A stretch of 64,000 bases of DNA, from assembly GCA_020809705.1 (NCBI GenBank), contig CP085836.1, positions 1,178,001 to 1,242,000 of the forward strand. Reading direction: 5' to 3'. Positions 1 through 13,429 of the stretch are shown here, piece after piece. The position numbers and the translations under genes were made by a program. This DNA is from Calonectria ilicicola (taxonomy: Eukaryota; Ascomycota; Sordariomycetes; Hypocreales; Nectriaceae). Numbering within the stretch: position 1 is the first letter of the stretch; each line of letters starts with the position of its first letter. The notes beneath the pieces are model-generated. The model saw only the letters and a list, made by a program, of their open reading frames with translations, was not told where the DNA came from and ran no database searches.

Positions 1-2900
1 CGGACGCGAGGGCTGTCCCCCAGACCGGCCCCTTGTTCACGTACCCAATCTTGGCAGCAACCGCGCTTCTCTTGATTATTGTGGCCTTCTTAGACTATTC
101 GGACTCAAGACTCATGAAGGGGTTGTAGAGCTTCGGTGTGAGACGTGTTTGGCGAGAAGTTTCGTCGGCTGGGCCATGAGGACGCACATGCCGGCATCCA
201 AGGGGAAGAGCGAGGAGCTGAAAAGAGCACTGGTGACACACAATGGGCACTACCACGACCACCTGACACTGATCAGAATGATGAGGAACGGGGTGAAGAC
301 TCCATCGTACTAGTTGGCCGACTCGCTGGCCATCTTCAAGGCGCTCAAGGGCAGAACGAGCCTGCGAGCCTCAGGTCTCTCAGGCAGAAGGGGTTCGCTG
401 ATTGAAGCATCACCGGCATGATGCCGACAGCGACGCCTCCGTATCGAAGACGGTTTTCATGATGACCTTCAGGAATTGTGGACGTGCCGCGTACGCATCA
501 GTCGCACATTGACACGCAACCGAACCCGAGCACGAGTCCGAGGGCGACAACACGATGGTGCCGCAGCGACGATTATCTGGATTGGATGCACGGCGAAATG
601 TTCCATGATCGCATCCAGGTCGCTGTTCCCATTCACGGTCTCGGGCAAGTCCTCGAAGAAGCCTCCAACGGTGCTCATACTAGCGACCGAGGCAGCGACG
701 AAGTCTGCACACATGTCCAAATCCTCTATCAAACCGCTCTTGATGCATGCGACCATGCCATCCACACACTGAGGATCGGGCTAGCTATTGGCCAACCGTT
801 CATCGTCGTGTAGTTACTCCCTCGCCAGCGCGCGACCACCACCGACCACAAGGACACTAAGCAGATCTCAAAACGGACCATGTACTTGTTCAGGTTCGTT
901 TAGATCATCTGGGCCCTCGTCATGTCCGTGTCGGCGATCAGGTCAGGCTCTGCGCCCAGGCAGGGATCGTCTACCTGTTTGTGGTTTAAATAAATTTGAG
1001 TACTGACAAATCGGCCGTGCTGATCCTGTTCTCGTTCAGGCATTTTTTTCGGCGTCCGAGGAGATGTCGCTTGGGATGTAGGAGTCGGCGTCGGGCATCT
1101 CTGGAACGCCGGACGGGTTTTCGTCGTCTTCCCGCTGAGCTCGGTCATATATGTACCATCATGAATCCGTTGTGGGCTTGAACGGTCCAGACGGCGGTGG
1201 CGTGGCGTCGATACGTGGGCCTGCTACAATTGAAGGAGCCTGACGCAAAAAAATTAATAAGCAAAGGCACAAATAAATGAATGATGGAATAAATAAATGA
1301 CCAAAGACTGAGATACTACAATTATGTGCATCAATAGACGCATGATCCCTGAGGTTAGCAAATACCAACTTAGTGCATCTTCCAGCCAAAGCTGGAGGTA
1401 CAGTAGCATAAAATATTTCGCGTAATTTCAGCAACCTTATATAGCTTGCTCTCATTTCTGCCGGGAATTTCATCTCAACTTTTGGTTTTTCAATTTTCCC
1501 TTGAACTTGATCTTGGCTTGCCTAACCAGCCCAAAACCGCTCAACGCACTTGGCAGCTGACCAGGGCGATTAAACCTCATGTGTGTGTCCAGTCCGTTTG
1601 CTTTGCACCCCCAGCTTCCACTTTGAGGGTGCTTGACGGGTAATGCTACGTCCCGGATTGTTTGCATTCTGGACAAACAGCCTAAACTAAAAAAAAAAAA
1701 AAGATGCATCAAACACTACACAGCTTGACTGTTTTTTGACAATCAGCTGATCGATATCGACCAAGGTCATAGATAATTTCTGCAGCCCTCTTGGTCCCGA
1801 CCCCCGACCAAGGTCGAATGCAAGTCTCATTGTATGTAAATTTCACCACTCTTGGCCCGTTTCAATGTCCACTATTTCCTTCTGTTGAGAATGCATCGTT
1901 GGGGACAAAGGATAGATTGAACACTGGTCAATCGAAACGGAGAGCGGTGGGCTATACTACTGCTTGGCGAATTTTACTCAAGTTGACGGGTTGGCGTTTA
2001 CATTTTGATAGTGAGAAAAAAACATCACCACAAGCAGCTGCCCGAGGAGTTGTCATCTTGCAGCGAGTAACCAGGTGAGAGCAAAAAATAAAGGTCTCAT
2101 GATGAAAATTACATTTCAAGTCAGTTACCCAAACGTTCTCAATTAGGAACCTTACTCACAAGAGCTCGATGTAGCTGCAGCCGATGTAAAACGGGGACTC
2201 GACGCGCCGACTTTTGTAATCGACCAGTCAGCGCTACGGCAAAATTTCTGGCAGTAATCGCAGTCGCCATGATTACCCCGTGGCGCACAGCTGTACATGA
2301 TGTTATGTCGGGCTCTGGCCTGACTTACATTACAGCTCGTTGAGTCGGTAACCTGACAACTTGGCTCGGAACGAGCAATTGTTCAAATGATGATGTAAGG
2401 CAAAACATGAGTATAAATATTGACTGTCGCTAACTAAAAATGGCTCCAAGACCGTGTTGTCCTTGGGATTTGACTGATTGGTTAAGGGTCGTCGCGCTTA
2501 CTTGTCGTGCAACTACGGTGATTGGCACTGAAATAGTGGATTGGTAGTCTGTGGGCTTTGTGCTGTACGATTCAGTAAACAATGACGGCGTCGTCTGGGC
2601 TGATGACCTCTGGCTCATAGGCTTTCCCATGCCTGTGCAATAGAGAGTGAATGGCAGCGAACTGGAGGGCAAAGGTAAAATAGGGACCAGACCGGGGTTT
2701 GGATGGGGGGGGTTCAACGCCCACTGCGAGCGAGAGACCAGAGGGCGCCAGAGCGCTAGCGCTCCACTGCGCCCACCCACTGTGATCGCTGCTGATGGCT
2801 GAGATAGCCACCTGTCGGGTAGCGGCCACTTCGCAACCTAAATTTTTTTGTCCAATGAGCGGTGCTTGTTGCCAGTTCTTTCTGGTATCAGATGGACATG
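1..2900. other. No recognisable gene
   Basis: Only short open frames in all six frames, none with a family signature I recognise. The open frames around 470-810 on both strands overlap each other and are the usual consequence of GC-rich sequence. A short A-run lies at about 1687-1703. I see no transposon ends, RNA gene or promoter that I can defend here. Confidence 0.5.
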
Positions 2901-2901
2901 A

Positions 2902-3675
2902 TTGGCTGGATCTTCTGTTCCTTTGGTATTGAATCAATATGATTGGCCAGATCTGATATTCGTTCCTGCCTTGATGGACATGTTCCCTTTTTGGCAACGT
3001 TTCCCTTCCCCAGCAATAACTCAGTCTTGGTCCTCAGCTTTCAGCGGGCGCCTCTTGCGCTGTGCACAATGGCCGAGTCGGTTGCCAAACACAAGCGACG
3101 CTTCTTGCGCTGCACCTAACATCACATCAAAGGCCAAATTGGTCACCGGGCATCAAATACGCCTTCTGCGCTACGCGCCTACTATCCCATCAAAGGCCGA
3201 GTCGGTCGCCAAACACAAAAGAGGCCTCTTGCGCTGCGCAGCCAAATCATCCCGCCAAAGACCAAATTGGTCGCCAAAGACCAGAGACGGCTCCTACACT
3301 GCCCTCCTCGATTACGTCGTACTGCTTTGTCGGATGCACCCATATCGACGCTACTTGACCCCTTGCATCACCATATATCCTGGGGAGCACATCCCTGAGC
3401 AGCCTCTCTCTCCGCCGAACGTCGTCTCACCCCGACTCAATCATCCTACCGTCGCCTTGTTTACTTCATCGCCGCATCTCGATCCCGCATGGACCGGCCG
3501 GGCAAGGAAGCGCGAACTGCGCGAACTGCAACCTCTGAACGAGAAGGCTTACGACGTTGAGAAAGTTCCTTTCCCCATCGTAGACCGCTGCCTGAAGAAG
3601 AACACCGCATTTATCAAGCGCCCCCGAACCACTATCAGATCTACGGCTCTCACCACTATTCTCCAAGAAATCTGA
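2902..3675 (+). other. Uncertain open frame of 257 codons
   Basis: This is the longest open frame in the first 8 kb. It begins at a TTG; the first in-frame ATGs lie about 24 codons in. Part of it is made of the degenerate tandem repeat at 3072-3300. The C-terminal third is rich in basic and proline residues. There is no domain I recognise and no splice pattern supporting a gene. It may be a chance open frame kept open by the repeat; I would not annotate it as protein coding without transcript evidence. Confidence 0.15.
3072..3300 (+). repeat. Degenerate tandem repeat, about 63-bp unit, four copies
   Basis: Units start with versions of GCCGAGTCGGTTGCC or GCCAAATTGGTCACC at 3072, 3133, 3196 and 3261 (spacings 61, 63, 65). 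Each is followed by a tract related to CTTCTTGCGCTGC and then a TCAAAGGCC-like link. Alternate units carry the GAGTC and the AAATT version, so the array may have grown as a higher-order pair. A diverged minisatellite is the simplest reading. Confidence 0.6.
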
Positions 3676-6600
3676 ACCCTGAGCTTACATAAGTGTCTCC
3701 CCGAAATTGTGCGCACGCCACACCCCCAAAAGTGCATTTTTTCCGAAGACTGTGTACGAGCAGGAAGACCTTTAAAGATGGAGCTCTCACGCTGGTGGCA
3801 AGATGAAAACGCTGTCCCCCTTTGTCGGTGTTCCTTTCCAGATACCCGGATATCGAAATGGGTTGTTTTTTTATGCATAGCTTTTCCTGTCTCGTACCCT
3901 TGAGACATCTTTTGCTTAGCTTAGAGAAGATAATTACGTTACTGTCCTGCTTGCCATTACAAGTAAAATCGTCTACCATCAACCAATACTTTCCTTCCAT
4001 CCATGCAAGGCAACCCCTAAAAGATTGTGCCGCTGAGACCTTGTCACCTTGGATTCTGCACGGCCTAACTGTCTCAGAACATGCACTAGGCATCCAAAAA
4101 TAAAGACAAGAATAAAATAAAATGCAATAATTTATATTTAAAACTATTTTAGTTATTTGATTTAGAACATATTAATTTTCTGCTGATTACTTAGAGGACA
4201 AGTCCTCAAGGAGGGTATTCGGGCCGGTTTTCATCTTGCATTTTTTGGTCTGTCAATAAAACCACGTCGTGTGCGATGGATCCGACCCCATGATTGGGAG
4301 CTTTTCATCCGTTATTACTCAAATATGGCAGTGTAATCGGGCTGTGTGCAGCTCAGGCTTCGTGTGGTTGGTCTAACTAATGTCTCGTGGGCAAGGCTAG
4401 GTTATCAAGACTAAACGCACCATGTCACAAGGCCACTGGGGGGGATCTGGGCAAAGCTTAAAGACCTCCTTTTGCCATGTTGTTTTTTCTGAGAATAGAC
4501 TATTCACAGGAAAGCTCATACAACATCATCCCGCCGCCTTTGCCTGCGAGCGAGCGACTCGGTGACCGTCGACGCGTGGTGCACAACCCTAAACGTCCTT
4601 GCTTTGTGACTTTTGAAGCAACTAAAGAGGGCTGTACCTTTCGGCTGCCTTTTTGCTACTCGCACTGTGATTTGTTTTATATGGCTGGGATGCGTTTACT
4701 TCTGCAAGCGTCAGTCATGTCAAATAGCCAAATCTGCTCATTTGACGTTCCTCTCGCCCGCCCTCACCAGCTCCTGATCGACGATGACGGTACTCGCCAT
4801 GTTCCTTGCCCTCACGATCACATATAGCGCTTCGCGATCTCGATTCCGACTACCCAGCCAGGATTGTCAGCTGGAACGGCTCTCCCGGTAGCTGCGCTCA
4901 TGCTCACCACGCCCGAATGCCTCCTCTCCGTTGGCAGACCCTCGATCAGAAGACCCGTGTCTCACAGGATCTTGCCGTTCTTGAGATGGCGTCGATTCAG
5001 GGGAGCCGCTCGTGAGCACTTGGGCATCGGAATTACCTACCTAGCGTTTGCCTTGATTGTTCCTGCGCATGCTGCTACTGCGAGTAACTTCGAGAATCTT
5101 TGCTTGACGAGTTTCCTATCGGTTCCGGTGTACGCTACTACTGCGAGTAACCTCGTGTATATTAGTTTGAGCCTGCTGGAGTGTGCTGTTTTTGCAAGAT
5201 CTGGCTCGCCCATTGTTATGTGACGGCTCTTAAAAAGGCCTTATTGTGATTCGCGCAGCCAGGTAGGCCGATAATGTGCTCTCTGTGGTTGTGCAAGACT
5301 GAGCCTTGCAGGTTCAGCGCCACGCAAATGCAATAGAGACCTTCATTTTAAGATTTTGAGTTTGTGTTGGATGTTGATACTCATAGAGTCCACATAGACC
5401 TTGTGTGAAATTCTCTTTCAACTCTTCACAGAAGCCTGTGATGACTGAGTCCCCAGTTGATGCCGACGGTGAGCGGGCTCGCCCAACCGCGTGACTTTGG
5501 TGAGCAGCCCCATTAAAAGCAGCAAACACAGCCCAGTAATAAAAACATTGGCATGAGAAGTGATGATTCTTTAAGATGAACTGTGTAGCCGCTGGTTGGA
5601 TGTTGATTCAAATGCAGACAACGTCTCAACTTCCAATTAACATGTAGGGATTCGAGAACTGATTGTTGTTGATTGTAATATACTTTTACTTTTCCCATTT
5701 CTTTTATTCAACTCGATTCATCCTAGTTTTCAGTATTTGAAGGGCCAATAGGCCATCGCGCTCCACCCACTACCCATACCATCTCGCCTCCCCCAAACTC
5801 CCTCGGCCGAAGATGATTTGCTGCACATCCCACGTCAATAGTTGCGGGCCCATCTCGGGGCCGGTATTGCCGGTGCCCACCGAGCTGAGAGGCTGAAACC
5901 GCAGCTGATGATTGAGAATCTCTGAAGCGCTGAATATTTTCTTCGTTGAAAAGGAAATTTATAAATTTAATAGATTAGCCCGTTTGCTTCCGACCAGCGA
6001 AGAGAATTCTCAGCAGCTGTCTTCTCTTGTTGCCCGGAAGCCTCCATGCATCAATACTCATAAATGGCCGCCCAAGGGCGTCTATTTGAGTTCGTACCAG
6101 ATCCACATTCTGATTTGTTGCATCAAGCTGGCGCTGTGCCTGATGTCAGGGCGAAGCGCACGCACACCACCATGAAGGTGAAGACATCTTGAGCCACGCT
6201 GCTTGCTGCAGCCGAAAGGCACGCACTGCAACATGGTGAGCCTGAAATGCCATTTGATGGCAGCACAATTCGCGGGAAGGTGCAGCTGCTTGTGCACAAA
6301 CGACACGAGCATGGGGATGCCCAAAGGGAAATATGAGCGTCAATTAAGCCATTTCACAGATGGACAGAAGATTTTGAAGTGTTTTAGTTGTGGCGAAAAT
6401 TGATCCGTTCTGTAGAGGTTTGTTGGACACTCAAATATGAAACCAACCTACACATGACAAACGCCACTTCCGCCGCCGCATCATTTCATAGCGACCGTTC
6501 CCTTCCCAAGCAATGATCCTTGTGGTAAATTCTCGATGATTTGTTCGACTTCTATATGATTGAATGGTAAGTGTCATATCTCAGGCTTGGAGCCCAAATC

Positions 6601-8075
6601 ATCTTCATTTGTCGCCCATATACAAAGCTAACACCTGATACTAGGGATGGATCTCTGTCTCCTTTTTCTAGTGCCAAGTAGTCCGATCCGAGGGTAAAAG
6701 GCGAGAGAAAACGACGTCAATGATTGACAAGCGTAGTCCAAAACCTGGATGCTACTTGTCGCATTGCCGACTACGGCAATAGTGAAGTGAACACTCCGCT
6801 AATGCGTAGTGCAATGGTGCCCTATATCCGTTTGACACTACTCTGGCCTGGCCGTGGCACTCGGTGCGACAAGAGCACCACGCGAAGGGTTCTTCCGCAG
6901 AGTATAGCAGCTTACGACGAAAGATCTGCTTCCCTAATATTTGATCTTTACTACCATGCAAATCCCACAATAATCCCACATCCGATATTGCGTTTTTTTG
7001 AGAATACTATTGTTCAACCCAACTTAAGTCTGCTGGTACATTCCCTGATGCGCCGCAGCCTCTGCCCCCGAGATTGATGCCTTTGCTGTACGCTTGGCCT
7101 CGCCCTTTCTGAATCACAGCTTGTGTCACAAAGCGCAAATCTGACGTGCGTTAGATCGCCATATTTAACCATCAATTTCCACACTAGAACTTCTCCGTCG
7201 CCTCAACCCTCGCAGAGAAAGACAGCTACTTCACTTCCATTCCGAGTCGAGTACATTTTCGTCGACAGGGAGAGTCGAGAACCTTAGCGTTGGCATCTAG
7301 GCGAAGAAATGGGGAACCAACAGCTTCGGAAGAGCGTTGTGGGAAGCAACACCCAATGAGCGAATAACCGCCAAGGCAGCTACATGGGACGCCAGTTACC
7401 ACTACGCCGGCATTCTTGCAGACGCGCGAGTCTCAGCCCAGAGCAGGGTACCCCAATCAGGGCGAAGTCCTTGAGCACAGAACTTGAAAATCATGGCAAC
7501 ATCCATAAAACGCTTCTTTCAGTCACTATTCCGACGCCTCATCAAAAGTACTGCACTATATTAGTTCTTCACGCCCAACTATGTTGCCCGTACTCCCATT
7601 CTACTTCCTCCTACTACAACACCATCTCCAAGCACTTGCAACAATCCAGATAACCATGCTACTAATCTACCCAATCCCACAAGTCACCATACAAGTCCAG
7701 TGCGCGGTCATGGACAAAGATCCTTGTTGTCACTGATAAACCAGTTGGGCATGGGCTCTATGCGGTGCGGATTATGCAGGGCTTCTGATCAGCTCAACCG
7801 CAGCTGTATCAATATATTTCATGCCATTGGCCCAAACACAAGATCTAGTTAAATAACCCAGCATTCCATCATTTGTAGCCCATGCTGTTGCTAATTTTAT
7901 AATCGTCAGCAAAGTGTGACGCCGATCGTGGGCTTAGACCAACACGCTTCACTGGCAAGTAGGTGCAATTATCCACCATCCTTCTCGTCTTGCTCAACGG
8001 GTGCATCGTGGTTCATCTCGGAGAAGACGTCATAAAAAGCTGCATTAACAGCTATGTCAAGCAAAAAGATAGTAT
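3676..8075. other. No recognisable gene
   Basis: Scattered short open frames only. Around 5070-5170 a segment related to CTACTGCGAGTAAC occurs twice about 70 bp apart. I find no coding signature, transposon end or RNA gene. The segment just left of 8076 may hold the 3-prime untranslated region of the UstYa-like locus. Confidence 0.45.
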
Positions 8076-8919
8076 TCACGGCACAGAGGGTAGTATTTGA
8101 TCATCCTTGGGGGCATCAACATACCCAAAGGGGACCTCCTGGTTAGATGGCACCTGGTGCTCCTCGGCCCATACACGCACTGCCGCGTAGTCATTGCATT
8201 TGTGTCGTGTGTTGAAGTCCGGAAATGCTTGAGGCTCCTCCGCATTCGACTGTCGCACCCACAACTGCCCTGGAACACCCGTCTCCACATGGCACATTAG
8301 GACCTGTAGAATAGTGTCTAGGCAGTGAGCTAGCAGGTGTAAGTATTCTCTCTAAGTCACTAATGGGATCCAAATATGGGGGTTGGGGGAGTGGTATTCT
8401 GCAGGGTCTTACTTACTGAAGTGGAGCCTAAAAATCTCTTGGTTATCTCTGAACGCCTCATTGCCAATGGCTGAGTAGTAGCCATAGTTAAAATAGAGCG
8501 ATTTGCGGACGATATTCTGGATGATCAGACATTAGCCACAGTGTATATGATCGAGTTGATGGACGGGGTCCTTTTCCTTCGGGGAGACGGCGGCACGGCG
8601 ACAGAACATACCAAGCAGTGCAAGTGGTGCAATCTCTCCACATTGACAAAGTATCCACCTCCATACTACTTGGCTCGTTGTACGTGATATTTCGAGAGCT
8701 GGCTTGCATTCCCCTCCTCTTCAGACATAACAGCAGCCCTGTCTAGTTGCAAAGGTCAGTAAATAGATATTACAGTTCCCACCCGCTGCTTCAATCTTTA
8801 CCACAATCTCCTTGACCTCACACGAGTTCTGAGATTACATCCATGGAAGTAAACGTACAATCAATGCCTAGGAAGGCCCACGCGGCGTCTACTTCGGGTG
8901 ACCCGTTGCGCCGATACAC
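8076..8919 (-). pseudogene. UstYa-like (DUF3328) module 2, interrupted by one in-frame TAG
   Basis: UstYa-family proteins are small oxidases that tailor fungal ribosomal peptides and some other metabolites. They are recognised by HxxHC motifs. Reading leftwards, the module has the N-terminal SPEVDAAWAFLG signature (about 8870-8900), then GGGYFVNVERLHHLHCL with the first HxxHC near 8620, then HCLDTILQVLMC (near 8320) and a C-terminal PDFNTRHKCNDYAAVRVWA block. Introns by eye: 8858-8743, 8611-8517 and 8416-8348, all keeping frame. One in-frame TAG lies at 8668-8666, inside the second exon. The second histidine-cysteine motif reads HLLAHC rather than strict HxxHC. The 5-prime exon is shared with module 1, and no separate start or membrane anchor is visible for this module. 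The family call is firm; activity is doubtful because of the TAG. Confidence 0.75.
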
Positions 8920-9364
8920 GTTTTGGCTCGTCGAGACGCGGGCCTCGGGCTGCCGCTGGTCGCCCCGATCAGTGTAGAAGATTATATCGGCGGCGCTGTT
9001 GCACATCAAAACCTGGCGCAGCAGGTATATACAGTGATCTGCAACAGGGAAGTGTCAGTATCAGTTATTGCAAGACTTCCAACGTAATGATGCCAGACTC
9101 ACCGACGTGCTTCCACACGACCTCGGAGGGGGTTCTGGAAAGTGTCAACGTGCTGGTAGTGGTCCCGCCAAATAAACTTGCGAGTAATGTCCAGGCAGTG
9201 GAGGTGATGGAAAACGTCTACGGTTGCGTAGTAGTGATCATCGACGCCCTTGGTCGGTTCTGTCGATGCGTCGAATGCCTGTAGGGTGTCGTAGTCGGCC
9301 AAGATCATGGGGTCTGCAAAATGATGAGCTGGTTGCGTGCGGCCTCAAGAGTACGGGGATCCAT
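8920..9364 (-). pseudogene. UstYa-like (DUF3328) module 1, frameshifted
   Basis: The upstream half of the same locus. It shows DDHYYATVDVFHHLHCLD with a first HxxHC motif near 9205, then, after an intron at 9102-9039 (GTGAGT...TTGCAG), HVDHCIYLLRQVLMC with a second HxxHC. Between the two blocks, around 9120-9135, a run of C residues separates two reading frames, so a one-base frameshift is present unless splicing differs. A possible ATG is at 9364, but the transmembrane helix usual at the N-terminus of this family is not visible. The exon 9038-8859 runs without interruption from the second HxxHC of this module into the SPEVDAAW start of module 2, with no stop or intergenic space. This suggests a deletion that fused two neighbouring paralogs. 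Confidence 0.7.
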
Positions 9365-9861
9365 TGTGAGAGGAACTGACAGAAAGAAGGGACAGAAACG
9401 GCTGCACGTATAAACCAAATTAGCTTAGGCTTAAATGCCCCCTCGACACCTTTCAGCTGCAACATGCCCTTTATTAGTGCCCATTTTCAGTGCAGCCTGT
9501 ACAAGCATACAAGCATGCATACATGCATGAGTGATGCTATTCGTGCAGTGTCGCCGCTGCCCGCTCACACACCACACACACATGAGAGCACGGCGCACGG
9601 GCCTAGGACTTCTTTCTTATAGTGTACCACGTGTCCCCCCATACCACCTCAAAGTGCAGTTATGCCAGTAACCTCCATTGCAACAAACATGCTCAAAATA
9701 ACCAGCAATCAATCAACATGGCACCCAAGACTACGAACCATGCCAAATTTAACTCGCGTCTGGGCTAATTCACGAGCTGCTGTTTTATCGTCTAGGTTTC
9801 GCTACCCAGGTGAGCGTCAAAATAAGAATAGCCATCCATCGTTTGGCGTCAATCCTCATTG

Positions 9862-11223
9862 ATTGATATCCACTTTCCCCACCAAGCTAACCATTTTGTT
9901 TATTTACACCACCGACAAATCGAGGAGATCGACATCACGCCAATTCAATATGACCCTGATTGCCCCTTCAAGTACAACAATTTTGTCTACCGCCTTACGC
10001 TTCCCCCCAGCATCATACTCTTTGACGGCCACAATAAGATTCAGACAAACCAGCCAGGCACCGTGCCCATCCCCAGAGACACCAAGCACATGTTCATGCG
10101 GCTCAGCAACCCTGACGCCGAGGGCATGCATCGCGAGAATCGTGTGCAGAACGAAGTCGCCATGCTCTCTCTTGCATCGCAGGCCCTTGGCCACATCAAG
10201 CCCAACATTGTCCCGCGCGTCTTTGCCTAGGGCCCGAGCCATCCCACTTGTGTTGGATGGATCCTGCAGGAGTTCATGCCCGGCGAGCCGCTCGCGCAGC
10301 CCTTTGGCGAAAGCATGTCGCTCGACCAGAAGGACATCTTGGCCCAAATGGCTACGCTGCTCAAGGCACTGCAGGACTACCAACTCCCTTACACTATCCG
10401 GGGATGGGGAGGCGTCACCTTCGACACCGATGGTGCCATTGTCAACGCACCCATGACAAGCGTCGGGATCGGGCCGTGGTTTTCTCTCGAAGATGCGTTC
10501 AGAGGACGAATGCAGATGGCTCTCGACAGGGCCGACAAGAACCCGCATCTCCAAGGTTGGCGCGCGAATGGGGTTAGAGACCGCATCAATACTTTTATCC
10601 AACGTGGCTTGCTGGTTCAATTTTTTCAGTTGAAGTCCATGGGCGACCGTGCAATTATACACGCCGACTTCAGTGAGTTCTTTTCTTTCTATCCATCTCC
10701 CCCCGTAGATATCTTCCCAGATGCGCTGACATAGAGTCGCGCAGCTCCCGATAATATTCTCTACGACCCTGCGACAGGCCGCATCACGGCGCCGCTCGAT
10801 TACGATTTCGCCAGCATCCTGCACCCGGCATACGAGTTCTTCTGCTCCTTCGGGACCAACGGTGGCCAGCTTTTGGGCTGGTCCGCAAATCCCGAGGCCG
10901 CCGCCATTCGCAACGCCAAACTTACTGGCAAATTCCCCTCGCCACGCCCTACCCCGATTGCCTCTGCCAATGACTCGGGCGTTGACTGGGAACTTGCCCT
11001 CGCGTGGGAAATTGAGCTGCAGCGGGCGGGAGTCAAAAGGCCGAGCACCATCGAGGGCATCGAAGGACTTGCCGACGTGCAAGAGGTGGTGGTCTCGTTG
11101 CTGCCCTGGCGGCTGAGTAACAAGGACTTCTTGAGGATGAACCAAGACGAGGGCGAGAGGCGAGCACTTAGACACGTGTCCGAGAAGCAGCTCGTTGGCT
11201 TGCTGGAACACATGGGATTCTAG
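9862..11223 (+). pseudogene. APH-type (aminoglycoside phosphotransferase fold) kinase with one nonsense codon
   Basis: This matches the large fungal family of APH/choline-kinase-fold proteins, whose substrates are mostly unknown. Visible in order: EIDITPIQYDPDCPFKYNNF, MRLSNPDAEGMHRENRVQNE, KPNIVPRVFA, then after a TAG at 10228-10230 the frame resumes with VGWILQEFMPGEPLA. Next come an HADF catalytic block and, after an intron at about 10672-10744 (GTGAGT...GCGCAG), PDNILYD and LDYDFASILHPAYEFF with the metal-binding aspartates. The C-terminus ends at KQLVGLLEHMGF. The TAG falls where relatives have Trp. The start is unclear: no ATG precedes the first recognisable block in frame, so an upstream exon may be missing. 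The large antisense frame over the same stretch is a shadow. Confidence 0.8.
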
Positions 11224-13429
11224 GTGTCACGGGCGAAGGCGTGCGCTATAATCGGTGTCGCAAAGTTGTGAAGCATAAAATCTTAGACGCTCTGTAGACT
11301 AGATGAGCTCTTAACAAAAATGCATAATCAGTGTGGATGATCACTCGCAGTGCATATGTTCAAAGGCTTCCGCCGCGCCAAGTTCCCCATCGACGCCCGC
11401 TTCAAGAAGGACGTGAAGACGTGCATCCGAATCACCCGCTCATTGTCTGGGACTCCAACAATGTAGAAGGCCAGCCATGTTACCCACACGCGGTATCGTC
11501 TGGAATCGGATCCCATCGGATCTAACATTTGAGACTGTGGGACAAACCGTTATGTGGGTCTGATTTGATATCCAATCAGCAGCGTCTGATACCAGCTCAC
11601 CGTTATGTGGGTCGCATCTGATATCCAATAAAGGTTGTTGGTTACCACTCCGTCCTGGTCTTGAACTACTTTTATTGGCCAGAACCCTTAGACCCACTCA
11701 TTTCCGTTCCCACTTACTTACTGCATTGGGTAACCTCACTCAACTGGGGCATCACTACCAAACGGTTCCGTCCAGATCTGACATTGCTCCAGCTTGTCAT
11801 CAGAATTGATAGCTCTCTTTATCAGGGTCCCAATCATAGTGCATGGGTCTCCATAGAGAGACAGAGCGGCCACTGACCGCCCGAAATCGTAGCGACACTT
11901 GAGCATCTCAATCCTCATCCCGGTCCACAGCGGTTCTTCACAAACAACGGCGAATTCCATTGCAGAGCCCGCCCAGGACACTTTTAGTTAATGCGCTAAA
12001 AGTGGGTTTTTAACTTATCCACGAATTTCCGCGACAGCCTGACAAGCCCAAACTCGACAAACAAAAGTGCCCATCTGAAGTTGAAAATTATGTACTCGAG
12101 ACTACTCGAGACCATACATGCATGCTGCTTGGAGGAGGCGCTAGCATGCTCCGCACTCCTCTGCTTCCAGCGTTGTAGTAGCTTGATGGCGATACCGGGG
12201 TCAGGCTGCATTCGCTCCATAGCAAGATATTATTTCCACTACAGTAAGAAGACCCGAGTAAGGACTCGAGGATGGCATGCGCAAAATGCCTGTTCTGGAA
12301 TATATGAAAGCTTCCGCAGGGTACCATGCTGCAGGCGCTCGCGTTGGCGAGAAGAGAGGAGAACAAAGAGAAACGGAAAAAAGCTAGAACCTGCGGTGCA
12401 AGTGTAACTGAGGTTGGCGAGAAGATGGCTGAGACTAGCGCGAGATGAGGAGGGAGAGAGTGCGTGTGCGAGTATTGGTGTTGGATGGCAAAGGAGGAGA
12501 GTGTAGGAAAATGAAGTGAATTCTGGCTGCTGTTCTCCGACCAAGACTTGACTGCTGGCAAGTCGTGCATTTGACATAAATGACGCATTTCCAATCTACA
12601 TGTGCAACATATACACCAGAGCTTCTCATTTTGTCTAATGTCTAATTTCTCTGTCAAAAATAACGAGCCTCCCGAGACACTTGCTTGATTGAGCATTTAT
12701 CATTGCCATGACCCAACAGCGCGCACGGCGGGGAGATAATTTCAGAGGGCTCATCCAATCGTAGGTATTGAACGTTGCCCCACCTGGTATTCAATTGATC
12801 TCATTGGCTCGAAATTGCCAGACTCCACATTCACTTACCGCATTGGGAACCCTCGCTTATTTTGAACACCTGCTTGGAGGATGTGGAATTAATGAAGGTA
12901 ATCTAGACTTGTGTTGAAGGAGGTGGAACAGGCTAGGAGCAATCTCGGTCCAGAACATGCCAGGAGAGTGTAATTCCTCAGCATCCAGCCATCGCTAGGG
13001 CCAAACTCCAGCCATTTTTCTTCACTATCATGCCAGGGGTCGCTTGTGCTGTCAAAACACCGTTGCCCATCACTAACTAAACAACTGCCAACATATGGTG
13101 ACGCAGAGAATTGCCATGTCATAACATATAAAATAGCCCTAGCAGCCAGTTTGATACTAAATTACTAGGGCCCATGGTACCTTTACGCACGTTGCATAGA
13201 AACCACCGAGTGTCAGCCAAGTTCCCTGGTCATTATGACCAAGAGACAGGGCTGCTGTAATAGGGCCGCTTATCGGGCGATACGCACAGACAATTTTGAT
13301 TGATTGGAAAGAAAAGGAACCAAGGGATCTAGCTTTGAGATAGATCAAGATCGATAACCCACACGTGGCAAAACAGAATTCTCGATTTGCAAAAAGACTC
13401 TGAACTGAATTTGGGCTTGAAAACTTTGG
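11224..13429. other. No recognisable gene
   Basis: About 2.2 kb with no supportable coding sequence. Two short direct repeats resembling TTATGTGGGTC...TGATATCCAAT occur near 11551 and 11603, about 52 bp apart. Low-complexity purine-rich sequence fills 12420-12520. The left edge may contain the terminator of the kinase gene and the right edge that of the receptor remnant, but no signal is clear. Confidence 0.45.

Noticed and set aside
9904..11211. Antisense open frame of about 435 codons over the kinase gene
   Set aside because: The + strand carries unmistakable APH kinase blocks and an intron; the antisense frame has no domain and starts at a non-ATG codon.
12088..12696. - strand open frame of about 200 codons
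   Set aside because: Serine/leucine-rich low-complexity translation overlapping other frames, with no domain and no ATG context; typical of chance.
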